Source: Tritrichomonas musculus
Taxonomy: Eukaryota > Parabasalia > Tritrichomonadida > Tritrichomonadidae
Reading direction: 5' to 3'
Assembly (NCBI GenBank): GCA_039105265.1
Contig: JAPFFF010000054.1
Location: 806,001-870,000, forward strand
Length of the DNA stretch: 64,000 bases
The translations under genes were made by a program, and so were the position numbers. How positions within the stretch are numbered: position 1 is the first letter of the stretch; the number at the start of each line of letters is the position of its first letter. Positions 1 through 10,643 of the stretch are shown here, piece by piece. The notes below the pieces were generated by a model. That model was not told the DNA's origin. It saw only the letters and a program-made list of their open reading frames with translations, and ran no database searches.

Positions 1-706
1 ACAAGATATTAAATGATTTTAAATTTCTTTCAATATTTATATAACTATTGAAAAATTATAAATCTTAATTTGGTCAACTTTTATTAATTAAATGCTTTTT
101 TATATTATTATATATATAAAAATAAAATAAAAAATTTTTTTCATAAATAAAAATTTTAAATATTTTAACGAATTTTGATCGTCTACCCACACATATTTTT
201 ACAATCAAATATCAAAAAGTGGAGTTCTTTACTTATTTTTTTTTTTCTATACGCAGCATCTCAAAAAAAGCAGGCTCTTGCTTGAATTATACTTTATCCT
301 TGTCCAAAGCAAAGCTAAGATTCAAGTTAGATCTTACTATTGTTGATTTTTAGTCGACATGGAGATGATATTTTTGAAACTCACAAATCACGAGTTTTAA
401 CATTCATTAATTGCTAATACCAGGATTTTTATGCTTTAATTTGATGGTTGAAGCATGTTTAGACAGCGGTTGGCGAATATTTGGAGATATTTTTTTTTTC
501 AATTAGCATTTAAAGTCTTCACAGTTGGTTAATAGGGATTAAAATCATGATTGCAAACTTAAGAATCGGTTATTGTCGATATTTAAGTTTATAAGCAAAA
601 TTTTAAAGATATCGAATTACACTTATCTAAAAGCATTTTTTTTTTCTCTATAAAAAAAGATTTTTGAAAAGAATATAGTTTATTCTTTATCCTAGATAAT
701 GCATTT
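1..706. other. AT-rich intergenic DNA
   Basis: No open frame or RNA gene that I can support. The stretch 240-480 is slightly less AT-rich than its surroundings but has no sustained frame. One copy of the recurrent nonamer TCAAAAAGT lies near 212. Confidence 0.6.
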
Positions 707-2239
707 TTAGGCTTCGCCGGCGCTGGGGGTTTTAGCATCAGCGCCTCCACCACCTAAAACAAGCCCAAGAAATCTTCCACAAGCCCAGAACAAAATTCCA
801 AATATTTGGATGATCAAATTAATCAAAGCAGTTTGATACAAGAAGGAAATATCATAATAGAAAGGTTTCAAATATGACTTCGCCTCACTCATATAATGTT
901 TTTTAATTGCTGAAGCAATTTTCCCTTTATTGCCATCTTTATATTTTTTTTGAATAAAACGGAAAACATCTGAATATGAAGCACTTTCTGAGCAAACATA
1001 ATCATTCTCCCTGTTTTCATCCTCTTTTTCATTATAATTTTCACACATTCTCTCAACATCAGCATAATCCTTTGGTTTTGAAGGTACGAGCATATCTAAA
1101 CGGTAAGAACCTGGTTTAGTCATAGACTTCTTGTGATCTTTAGCAACGGCATTAATATATTTTTTGCCACTGACTTTAAAATGCTTTGTACTGTCTTTAA
1201 AAGAATATGGATCATGATAATCATCACCATCTTCATCATCTTCTCGACCTTCTTCTTGTTCTTTAATGGCTTCAATTTCTTCATATGTTAATATTTTATA
1301 CGCAAAAGGAAATTTTCTTACCTCATATTTAGCGCTTGAAATATCTTCTGAGTTGTAAACGTCTGATTCTGAAAGATAATTGCCAACTACAATATTTTCA
1401 TTTAGGAAATAATCAGAATCAAGTTCGGTAGAAAACTCTGCATTTTTTACTTTTTCTCCTTTTACATTGGCACATTTAAGATCAGTTTTTTCTTTGTTTT
1501 TGTACCAGCAAACTCGATGTTTATATTGAAATGAAACTTTAGTATAGAAATATAAGCTTGCCACATTATAACAACTAGAACTGTAAGAAGAGGTATGGTA
1601 GCAAGCTTTTATCATGCCATTATAATAATACAAAGTGATATTGCCTTTATTTCGTTCCAAATTTTCACTTGTCCATATATCAGCGTATGTAAAAACACGA
1701 CCTTTTGAAACGCTTCCCAGCATTGATTTTACGCTATTCCAGTCAGGAAGGTCATCTTTTTGAAGATATTTCTGAAGATTGTACACACCTTGATTGTATA
1801 ATTTTTCAATAGCTTCCTTAATGTATTTTTGTGCATTTTTATGGTTTCTTTCTATCAATCTACTATCATCATCATAATAATTAAATTTTGTGGCTTGTAA
1901 TGTATACATACCTTCTGCAACAATACAACCAAATGCAAATAAGGCTGATACACCTCCAACAATAATTAAAATAAGGGTCTGATCATCCATTAAAATTGAA
2001 AGAGCCATTGCACCAAGAGCTGCGGCAGCTGCAATGCATCCCAAAACAGCAATCGCAAGTGATGCTGAATACAGCGAGTACCCTTCATTAAATGAAAGCT
2101 GGTATTCAATGTTTTCCAAAGAACTTGTATTATTTGCATATGCACCAAAGCAAACTGTAACCACAAGGCATGAAACCGTAAGAATTCCTAAACCAAATCC
2201 CAAAACAATTTTGGTTAAGATTCCAAAATCAAGTCCCAT
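707..2239 (-). CDS. four-span membrane protein with a large central loop (unknown function)
   Basis: An intact 510-residue protein that I do not recognise. Hydrophobic segments are visible at about residues 11-34, 56-84, 88-111 and 466-496. This gives a short first loop, a closely spaced second and third span, and a loop of about 350 residues before the last span. The loop is charged, has an acidic patch near 328-342 and contains about ten cysteines (for example near 213, 223, 244, 256, 399, 416), consistent with disulphide bonds if it faces outward. The tail is glycine-rich and short. The order TM1, short loop, TM2-TM3, large loop, TM4 is tetraspanin-like, but the loop is much longer than usual and I see no CCG motif, so this is only a topological analogy. 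The start is the ATG at 2239, directly preceded by two good trichomonad Inr matches. It is probably a surface protein of the host. Confidence 0.75.
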   Translation of the reverse strand: MGLDFGILTKIVLGFGLGILTVSCLVVTVCFGAYANNTSSLENIEYQLSFNEGYSLYSASLAIAVLGCIAAAAALGAMALSILMDDQTLILIIVGGVSALFAFGCIVAEGMYTLQATKFNYYDDDSRLIERNHKNAQKYIKEAIEKLYNQGVYNLQKYLQKDDLPDWNSVKSMLGSVSKGRVFTYADIWTSENLERNKGNITLYYYNGMIKACYHTSSYSSSCYNVASLYFYTKVSFQYKHRVCWYKNKEKTDLKCANVKGEKVKNAEFSTELDSDYFLNENIVVGNYLSESDVYNSEDISSAKYEVRKFPFAYKILTYEEIEAIKEQEEGREDDEDGDDYHDPYSFKDSTKHFKVSGKKYINAVAKDHKKSMTKPGSYRLDMLVPSKPKDYADVERMCENYNEKEDENRENDYVCSESASYSDVFRFIQKKYKDGNKGKIASAIKKHYMSEAKSYLKPFYYDISFLYQTALINLIIQIFGILFWACGRFLGLVLGGGGADAKTPSAGEA

Positions 2240-2256
2240 ATAATAATGAAGTGAAA
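2240..2256 (-). promoter_or_regulatory. Inr-like initiator elements of the membrane protein gene
   Basis: On the minus strand the ATG at 2239 is preceded by TTTCACTTCATTATTAT. TCACTT and TCATTA both fit the trichomonad initiator consensus TCA(+1)Y(T/A) and would give leaders of about 8-13 nt, typical of parabasalids. The consensus is established for Trichomonas vaginalis; its use here is inferred. Confidence 0.6.
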
Positions 2257-3032
2257 TTTTATCAGACTTTTTTTATGGCAAATAATTTATAAACAAAATA
2301 TTCATAACTTCAAAAATAATTTCTTAATACAAAAAACAAATAATTTTTATTCGCATTTCATGAATAGTTGCATTCGAGAATTTAATTCAAAAAGCTTTCA
2401 AATAACCATTTTATAAAATAAAAAGTTTTTTATTATTATTATTATTATTATTTTGAATGTTTTCATTAATTACAAAACAAATGTAAATTCAATTTTTGTG
2501 TGAATAAAAATTGCTTTTTGAGAAGTTATAATTCAATATTGAATTGAATTTTTAAAACTTTTTTCTAGGAAAAAAGATATTTTTAAAGTTCAAAGTATTT
2601 TGAACTAGATTGGATATTAAAATAATGTTTATTTTTTATTAAATAATTTCAATATATATGGTAATTCTTTTGAATATATTTAAATTTTTAGCGATATTTG
2701 AATGTTGTAAAAATCGCTAAAAAATTCTATCTTGATTAATAAAATCTTTTTAAAAATAATTTAATGAATATTAGAACTAATAAATAAAATGAATTTGTAA
2801 AAAATAATAAAAGGTGCATAAATACTCTCAAAAAATTTTGAAATATTAGATGAATTCTACAGTTTTAAGATTAAGCACTGAGGTTTCCTGTAGATTTGTT
2901 TTAGCTTTTTGGAAATTTACCTCTCAATTTTTTTTCAATTAATAAATTAATTTTTAATTTATTGTAACTCCACTCCCATTTGTACGAAAATTTATATTTT
3001 CCTCATTTATATATTTTTATATATTATTATAA
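2257..3032. other. AT-rich intergenic DNA
   Basis: No coding frame or RNA gene seen. It contains a short (ATT)n run near 2434-2452. Confidence 0.5.
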
Positions 3033-3816
3033 TAAATAAACTGGAATCAAAAACAGGATATCGATTTTGAGGCAATTATTTTTTTCAATCAAACAAAAAT
3101 TAAGAACTCTCTGAAAAATGCTTATCAAAAAGTGAAAATAATGATATCGAGATTTTGATGATCTCAAAAAGTTTGAAAATTATATAATTTTTATTCAAAA
3201 AGTTTCGATTTAAGATGTAGCCAGTAATAATAAACACCAACTTCTTCTTTCTTCATCACTTATTTTGGTGAGTATAACTTCTTTTAATGAGACATGCATC
3301 GATTTTTGCATTGTATTGAAGAAAAATGAAGTAGTTGTGGTAGAATGATTGAAATTAATTATGTAATTGTATCAATTGAAAGCCTTTCGAATGCTTATTG
3401 TATAGTTTAATTGAGTTTTCTTTATTAAAAATAGTAGAAAAGCTTAATTTTTTTTCATTTAATTCCTATTATGTTAATTGATTGAAAATAAAGAGAGTAA
3501 AAACTACATAAAAAGACTAGAAATGCGTGGAATCATCATAATTAGTAGGCTTTCTATTGCTTTATCGACTAATTTTGGATTATTTTGGAGCATCACTCGA
3601 GAAATTAATGTTATTTCAAAATTGAATATTGAAGTTGGGTTATAGCAGAAAATTGAAATGATTGAACTTGTGGAGTATTTTCATTGATAAAGTTTAGTGG
3701 TTTGCTGGCTTGGCGCTAATCACTTATTTTTTTTGCTCAAAAATTATAATTCTGTTTTAAAATAAAAAATTCAATGCTTATTTGGCGATATCGACTTTTC
3801 GATTCCAGTTTATTTA
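3033..3816. mobile_element. candidate non-autonomous mariner/Tc1-like element (MITE)
   Basis: The ends are inverted copies. The left end starts AATAAACTGGAATC at 3035 and the right end is its exact complement, ending at 3814. The similarity continues imperfectly inward for another 15 bases or so (GATATCGA on the left, CGATATCG on the right). Both ends are flanked by TA (3033-3034 and 3815-3816), the target duplication of the mariner/Tc1 group, although TA is common in this DNA. The 780-bp interior has no coding frame. The element class is inferred from ends and flanks only. Confidence 0.45.
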
Positions 3817-4163
3817 AAAATATATTTTAGGATTTTAATTAGAAATTTCCAAGATATTTATATTTATTATATTTGTGATATTTACAAATTCATTTTATTG
3901 AAAAAAATGGAATATAAGAATCAATATATCCAAAAATATATTTAGCAAACAGGCAATAAAAACAAATCAAATTAAAAAATTAAAGTATCATAATATTGAA
4001 ATATTAGTTAATTTAATAAATAAATGGATAAACTTTAAAATGGCCTAGTTTGGATACCTTTTACAACATTCAATTTTTTCAATAAGATGCTACAAAAATG
4101 AAGAATCATATAGAAAGAATATAAGATATGATTTTTATTAAAACATGAATATTTTATAATTAA

Positions 4164-4385
4164 TAACAGGGATGCTTATCGATAAACCGTTTTATTGGTC
4201 ATCGGATGTTTATCGATAATCCGATAATATCGATAAAAAACCGTCCGATGAATGATGAGTATCGATAAATACGTTTTTCTAACCGTCCGATAAATGGTCT
4301 TATCGGAAGGTAACCGTCCGATAAATGGTCTCACGATCCGATGAATTGTAAAATTTTTATCGATAAATAAGAGGGGCAGTACATG
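4164..4385. repeat. ATCGATAAA / CCGTCCGATAAATGGTC repeat cluster, possible hAT terminus
   Basis: The block starts with CAGGGATGCTTATCGATAAA, whose first eight bases fit the (C/T)AGNGNTG end of hAT transposons. It then alternates ATCGATAA words with repeats of ACCGTCCGAT(A/G)AATGGTC. The repeats near 4284 and 4314 are almost identical, with a related form near 4240. I could not find the matching other end, so this may be a solo hAT terminus or a subterminal transposase-binding array. The minus-strand frame across it is made of the repeats and is not a credible gene. Confidence 0.4.
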
Positions 4386-5423
4386 AAACTTTTTAACGTC
4401 TTTATTCAATTTGAAACTCTTATATTTCAATAACTACAATAAATACAAAAACCAAAAATGTTTTCCCGGACACTTGCTCAATAGTTTAATATAAATAAAT
4501 AACCTGATTAATGATAATGCATTAGATTTTTATGATATTTTAGGTTTTTCAATTTAGAAAGATTGACGGTTTAATGATAGGATCCGTTAGGTCAATTAAT
4601 TAATTCGATTAAAACATTAAGATCCCCCTAATAAAATTGGGAATCGACTAGGTAGATTTTGTAAATCAAGAATCCAAAATTTACTAAAATTGAGAACTTA
4701 ACGTATATTTTATGCTCAGAAAAGTCTTTTTTTTGAATAGATTTTTCAGACTGATAGATTCTATGAGCTTATTCAAATAAATTGAGAGATTATTTTATTT
4801 TATATAATTTATATATTTCTTATAAAAAATCATATTAATCAATCAAATAAACTTTTAGATAAAATATAAAGAATATAGATACTTCATATATATTATATAA
4901 AAACATATTATTAAATTCTAATGTAATAATAAAAATGAAATTAAAGAATAAAAATAAACCTGTGTTAAATATTTTTCACAAATAAGTATATTTTATACGA
5001 AATAATATAAATATCCTATTTTCTCATCAAAGAATTAAACAATTTAAATAACTGAAATATTTATGCAATAGACTCTTTATTTTATTCCAAATTTTAAATT
5101 ATGAGAGAATATCCATATTATTCATTAGTAATCATCTAAAAAATCTGTATTTTATTCGCTACATTGTTCTAAAACGAACCTCGCAAAAAAAATCCGAACG
5201 ATAGATTCAATTCTTTCAAATTATATTGAGAGAAAACTCTTAATTTTACTCGTTGGACGATTAGAATTTCAATTAATTATTTTCATCATGTATATTGAAA
5301 ATTGAATATTATTAAAAATATTAAAAATTTATTTATTTAATATCATAATTATGAATAAATATATATAAAATATTATAATTAAAATAGAATTAATAAATAT
5401 AATATTCAATAATTGAAATAATA
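4386..5423. other. AT-rich intergenic DNA
   Basis: Long A/T stretches only; no gene, RNA gene or clear repeat found. Confidence 0.5.
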
Positions 5424-6945
5424 ATAAAATAGGGACAATCGTTTTTTTCTACGCCACTTTTTGAATGGTTTTTCTATCCATGAGTAGCTATTCATGGAAA
5501 GTAAAAAACCGCCATCTTAAGGTGAAATTTAACTTACTCTGTTAAGAAAATTAACCAAAAAAATCGTAAATTTAAATTTTACCTTTAAATTTTAACTATT
5601 TGCTTTTTTTGATATAATAGAGTAAGCCGAAATAGCGTTTTCTTTTTTGAAAAAATTAACAAAGTCAAAAAAGCGCCATATTTTCGGTATACTATTCTTT
5701 TTATATTTTTAATAACATTTCCAAATAAAAACTTTGTTTTTGTTGAAAAATTGGTGTTTTTTGAATATTATCATATATTTTACAATAACTAACTTTTTTT
5801 CAGAAAAAGTGGAGAATTACAAAAAACATGATATTTTCGATAAAAAATATTTTTTAAAAAATCAAGTTTCTTCTTTTTTTAGTATTTGAGTTTATTTTGT
5901 TAGTAATATTTTTCTAAAAAAAAATAAGTTTTACAAATTTATAATCCAATTGGGCAAACGATTTTTGTTTCTTTAGAAAAATAAATTTACCTATTAATCA
6001 AACCAATACAGATTAATGATTTTTATGAACAATAGGCCAAAAAATTACAGGTTGGAAGTTATATTAGTTAGTTGAGGTGGCATATGATAAAAAAATTGGG
6101 GAAAAAAAGAAAATAGATTTCCCGTTCTTGAATAATGCAATGAATTCAATTATATAAAGTTTATAATTTATTTGATATATATTTTTAAAAATCATATTGT
6201 TAAAACAGAATATTGATCATTCCGAAATTAAAATGATATGTTTAAAAAACTAATGACCAATCATAAATATATTCAAAATAAACACAATATTTATTGTAAA
6301 TTACATTCTTTGGTATTTTAAGTAAATAAGAATAAGAATAAGATCATTATGAGCTGAAATTATTTGACTTTTCATACAATACTGAATTAAATAAATAAAA
6401 TCGAATTTCATATAAAAAACTTGGAAAAACATTTTTTTCTAAATCACAAACATTTATTGAAAAAAATAGTTTTTTTTGAAAAACAAACTTTTCTGAAAAA
6501 AAAATTTTTTTGAATAAAAATAATTACCTATCGAATTTTTTGATTATTTAGAAAAACTCACGTTGAACAAAAAGGAAGAGTTATTTCATACAGTTTTATT
6601 TTTCTTTATTTAACAAGTTTGAATATAAAAAACTTATTTTCTTTGGAATAACTTATGCTTTTTCATTATCGATACTTTTTTCAAATAACAATTCACTATT
6701 TCGGCGTACTCTAATTTTTTTTTATTTTTACATAATTTTTCAGGAATATACGCACCAGTGATCACCACAGGGCTGCGCGAAGCCGAATCAGGCTCCTTGA
6801 ATTGCTGGATGAATCGGGAAGCCATTTGAACTAAATATTTATGCATTTTTTAGCAAAAATTGAATAAAAAATGTATAAAAAAACATTCAAAAAGTTTAAA
6901 AGTTTTCAAAAAGTGGCGTAGAAAAATACGATTCCCCATAAAATA
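5424..6945. mobile_element. non-autonomous DNA transposon, 1.5 kb, with 8-bp target duplication
   Basis: The duplication ATAAAATA flanks the element at 5424-5431 and 6938-6945. The left end reads GGGACAATCG, a T run, then CTACGCCACTTTTTGAA. The right end, read inward, is GGGGAATCG, then TTTTTCTACGCCACTTTTTGAA, so the inverted ends match over about 33 positions with a few differences. An 8-bp duplication fits hAT or Merlin elements. The only credible coding remnant is a 70-codon frame next to the right end (6634-6846), so this looks like a deletion derivative. Confidence 0.65.
6634..6846 (-). CDS. 70-residue ORF in the 1.5-kb element, possible transposase remnant
   Basis: The frame starts at an ATG 91 bases inside the right end of the 5432-6937 element and reads inward. 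Its first half (residues 8-37) is less AT-biased and has ordinary amino-acid composition; the second half is lysine-rich. I do not recognise it. The position, just inside a terminal repeat and pointing inward, is where a transposase would begin, so it could be the N-terminal remnant of an autonomous parent. It could also be chance. Confidence 0.3.
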   Translation of the reverse strand: MHKYLVQMASRFIQQFKEPDSASRSPVVITGAYIPEKLCKNKKKLEYAEIVNCYLKKVSIMKKHKLFQRK

Positions 6946-8392
6946 GAGACATTTTTCTAATAAATAAATCAAAGATAAAATGCTTATTTTTGATTGAAAA
7001 AAAGCAAAGAATAATAATCTATGTTTATTTTAATAATAATTATATATAATTATAATAGAGCTGTGCGTATTCAACCCACTTATTATTGAAAAAGTTTGTT
7101 ATATTACTAGGCCTTATTTTTTTTACATCACAAATACTATAAACGTCTTTTTAACGTATTTTTTCATAAAATAACGATTTTTTGATTTGTAGTATCAATG
7201 AAACTTTTTGAATACGAATAAATTTTTTTTTATTTTATGAAGAATCAAAAATAATATTATTTAATTTGAAAAACATTTTACTATTTTATCTTTTTATTTT
7301 TAAATTATTTAAAACATTTTTAATATAAAAAAATAATTGTATATCAAGATAAAAATAAAAAACTAATATCAAGAAAATAACGTATTTACAATTGTAATTA
7401 CAATTGTAATTTTTAAACGGACAAGTTGTATACAATTGTAAATACAAAAACCAAGGCTTATATATTACGAAAAAGTTTGTTATAATGAATAAATATTTAT
7501 ACGAATAAATATCATTTATATTAGAATAAATATTTTTTTATAGAAAAAGTGACTTTTTTATAATAAAAATTGGTAGATCGTAAAATGCCTTTTTTTCCGA
7601 GATTTTCCTCTCAATTTTTTGAATATTTTTTAATCGTTTTCATAATGGCTGTTTATAATAATTTTTATTGATTCTATGTAAGCCCACTGTATGTTATTTC
7701 ACTATTCTTTTCGGAAAACAGCATCAATTGGTTAGAAACAAGCTGATATAGGGGACTGAAAGATTGGCAGCTATCCCACATTTGATATTCTTTGCCATTT
7801 AATATTTATATAGTGAACGTTTTTTAAATTCAAATTAACCATCAAAGCATGCTTTATGCAACGATTCTGCTCCTTTATAATGAAAATTAAAAAGAATTGA
7901 AGCTATTGTAACACATATATTTCAACATTAGTAATAAGTCACAGAATTTTTATTGCCCAGCTGTTTGATTTAGCATCATTCCCATAAAAAGCTAAAAAGG
8001 CTTTGAAAAAACTATACTTTATTATAATAAATATTTCTTTTTTACATTATTTATATTTATGTCATTTTACTCCATTAAAATTTCTGAAATAAAATCTCGG
8101 AAAAAAGGGAAAAAATTGTGTGTAAAAACTTTTTCAAAGCGTTTGAGAGAAAATCTCGGAAAAAAGGGAAAAAAAAAATCTATCTAAAAATTTGTTTTAT
8201 GATAAAAAATACTTATTCGGAAAAACAGACTTATTCGGAAATTAATTTCAAAACTTTTTGAATTAAGACGTTAAGATAATATCAAAGACGTTAAAATAAC
8301 TAAAACTTCATTTTTTAATTTGTTTTTTTTCACAATTCGAAGCTTTAATCAATATATTATAAATTGAACAAACTTCTATTAACGCAAGTCTA

Positions 8393-8630
8393 TCAAATCG
8401 CGTAGTTGACGAAAACAATTTGAATATTATTGCAAATATTCTTTATTTTTATATCTTTGCATTTTACTCGAAAAAATGATTAATATTATTAATATGTATT
8501 ACCTTTTTATTAACATAATTCTTTCAAATCGCGTACTTGACAAAAAATTTTGAATATTATTGCAAATATTCTTTATTTTTATATCTTTGCATTTTACTCG
8601 AAAAAATTATTAATATTATTAATATGTATC
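8393..8630. repeat. two tandem copies of a ~131-bp unit
   Basis: The segment beginning TCAAATCGCGTA at 8393 recurs at 8524. Both copies run through the same TTGAATATTATTGCAAATAT, TTTGCATTTTACTCG and TTAATATTATTAATATGTA words. They lie inside the candidate hAT-like element. Confidence 0.7.
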
Positions 8631-8671
8631 TACTTTTTCAGAGAATTAGATATTTATAAATTTCTATATAT

Positions 8672-8736
8672 ATAACGTTCTTTCAAAAATGCTACGACTC
8701 TGATGAAATGCTATGTTTCAAATGAAAGAACGTTAT
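8672..8736. repeat. 14-bp perfect inverted repeat (hairpin)
   Basis: ATAACGTTCTTTCA at 8672-8685 is exactly complementary to TGAAAGAACGTTAT at 8723-8736, separated by 37 bases. It may form a stem-loop in DNA or RNA. Function unknown; it is inside the candidate hAT-like element. Confidence 0.7.
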
Positions 8737-9124
8737 CATGTTTAAATAAATAATTTTTTGGAAAATAACATTTGTTTTCTTGAATAAGTAATTTTATTTA
8801 GATTAAAATAATTTTTTCCGAAATTTAGACTTATTCGGAAAAACAGGCTTATTCGGAAATAAAAAACTTATATTATGAAAAAGTGTACTTATATCAGAAA
8901 AAGTTTTTTTTTCTCCAAAAAAAAGTTTTTCACGCGGGGCTCTAATTAAAATAAAAATATATCTTTAATAAAATGAATATAGTATTAATGCTCTCTATTA
9001 CTATACAAAATAAAGAATTTTGTATTGAAAATTTTATCTTAATAAAATGATGTAATCGTTTTTTATAAGAACAAGATAGCCGCTTTTTGAGCTACGCTCA
9101 AAAAGTGTCTTTATCAAATTTATA

Positions 9125-9809
9125 GGATTAATTTTAAAATAGTTGTACTTTTGAATGGTCTTCTCAAAAAGTTTTCATTCTTCTCAAAAAATTGAGTGAT
9201 TATTTTTACGAAAATAATATTAACAAATATTTGAAAGATGATAAGAAAAAGTTGCTTCTCAGAAATAATTTGTGAGAAAATATGAATTTGGATTTCTGCC
9301 AAATTAATGTAAAATAATTTTTTTCCGATGCACGAGTTTCCCAGCATTTTCAATCAACGAATTTAAACATAATCAAATCTATAGCAGCATCTGCATTATT
9401 TTAACGCACGCGAACGTTGTCACGCCACCAAAATTAATAAATGTGAAATAGTCGTTGGAAGTGTATAGACTTTTATATGATCTCAAGCAACGAATGTAAA
9501 CACAATCAAATCTATAGCAGCATCTGCATTATTTTAACGCACGCGAACGTTGTCACGCCACCAAAATTAATAAATGTGAAATAGTCGTTGGAAGTGTATA
9601 GACTTTTATATGATCTCAAGCAACGAATGTAAACATAATCAAATCTATAGCAGCATCTGCATTATTTTAACGCACGCAAACGTTTTAGGCACATCATTGA
9701 CATTAACAATAATACTTATTAGCAAATTGTCAAGAGTCTGCTCTATGAGAATATTACAATTTTATATTCTAATAACAAATAAATAAATAAAAGTATTTTC
9801 ATTTAAAAT
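9125..9809 (+). repeat. left terminal inverted repeat of the Merlin element
   Basis: Starts GGATTAATTTTAAAATAG and ends at ATTTAAAAT (9801-9809). It is the complement of 37354-38038. It contains about 2.4 tandem copies of a 133-bp unit. The open frame it appears to contain (9120-9353, minus) has only a TTG start and is mirrored in the right repeat, so I do not call it a gene. Confidence 0.9.
9355..9685. repeat. 133-bp tandem repeats in the left Merlin end
   Basis: CAACGAAT, followed by the same sequence through TCTATAGCAGCATCTGC and ACGCACGC(G/A)AACGTT, starts at 9355, 9488 and 9621. The period is 133 bp and the third copy is partial. The mirror-image array lies at about 37475-37807. Repeats in transposon ends commonly hold transposase-binding sites; that role here is inferred. 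Confidence 0.85.
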
Positions 9810-9940
9810 CAAACTTTTTTTCTTTGATTATTATCAATTCTCAAAAATATTTTACCCTTCGGACGTAAGTGGATATTTATAAAATTCAATGAAAAGACGT
9901 ATTAAAATGAAAAATTACCAAAATGAAACGCAATTAATTT

Positions 9941-10643
9941 ACAGTCTTTACGGGATTATAACGGAAATATCCACTTTAATAACGGAAAAGTTCATTATGA
10001 TAACGGAAAAGTTCATTATGATAACGGAAAAGTTCATTATGATTACGGAAAAATTCGATTTCATTACGGAAAGTGTAACCATTTTTTGTGAAAATCTTTT
10101 TTATAAAATATTCATTTAAAAATCATGGTTTTATTTAATAAATTATAAATAAAAAGATTTAAGATCATCATAAATATGGAATAGATACCGAAAATCGGAA
10201 AATAAACATAAAGAAACTTTTTTTTAAAAAATATCATCAAAAATTTTTTCTCATAAAAATTGGATTTAATGGAATATATTTAAGATTAATACTTAATATA
10301 AACTATTGGCATCTGAAAATTACCAAAAATATTCAATTAATCTATTTTATAAATATTATTTATAAGTTGATGCAAGAATATATAACTAGAAAATATTCAT
10401 AAGGCAACGTATATGTGATATATTGGAAATTTAATTAAAATAATATATATAAATCATGATTTTTTAAGTGAGTGCTTTATTAAAAAAATTTTCACAAAAA
10501 AATGGTTATACTTTCCGTTATTAAATCGAATTATTCCGTAATCAAAATGAACTTTTCCGTTATCATAATGAATATTTCCGTTATCATAATGAACTTTTCC
10601 GTTATTAAAGTGGATATTTCCGTTATAATCCCGTAAAGACTGT
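9941..10643. repeat. subterminal inverted repeat built of ATAACGGAAAAGTTCATTATG units
   Basis: ACAGTCTTTACGGGATTATA at 9941 is the exact complement of 10624-10643. Both arms (about 9941-10125 and 10454-10643) contain three or four copies of a unit of about 21 bp centred on AACGGAAAAGTTCAT. The arms are about 190 bp and the spacer about 330 bp. The two short frames read through the arms on opposite strands are translations of the repeat, not genes. The arms could form a very large hairpin inside the Merlin element. Confidence 0.75.

Larger units (their letters stand above)
7048..8951. mobile_element. candidate hAT-like non-autonomous element
   Basis: The left end at 7056 starts TAGAGCTGTGCG, a classic hAT terminus of the form (C/T)AGNGNTG. 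The right end, read inward from 8944, starts TAGAGCCCCGCG. Flanks AATTATAA (7048-7055) and AATTAAAA (8944-8951) agree at 7 of 8 positions, compatible with an aged 8-bp duplication. The interior has no transposase but holds direct repeats and a hairpin, listed separately. The right boundary is less certain than the left. Confidence 0.4.

Noticed and set aside
4164-4516. A complete hAT element from the CAGGGATG end to a CCTG followed by ATTAATGA near 4503
   Set aside because: The possible flanking duplication agrees at 7 of 8 positions, but the ends share only four bases, which is not enough.
9120-9353. 77-codon frame in the Merlin left end, mirrored at 37810-38067
   Set aside because: Both are translations of the same inverted repeat with only TTG starts; the identity reflects the repeat, not a conserved gene.
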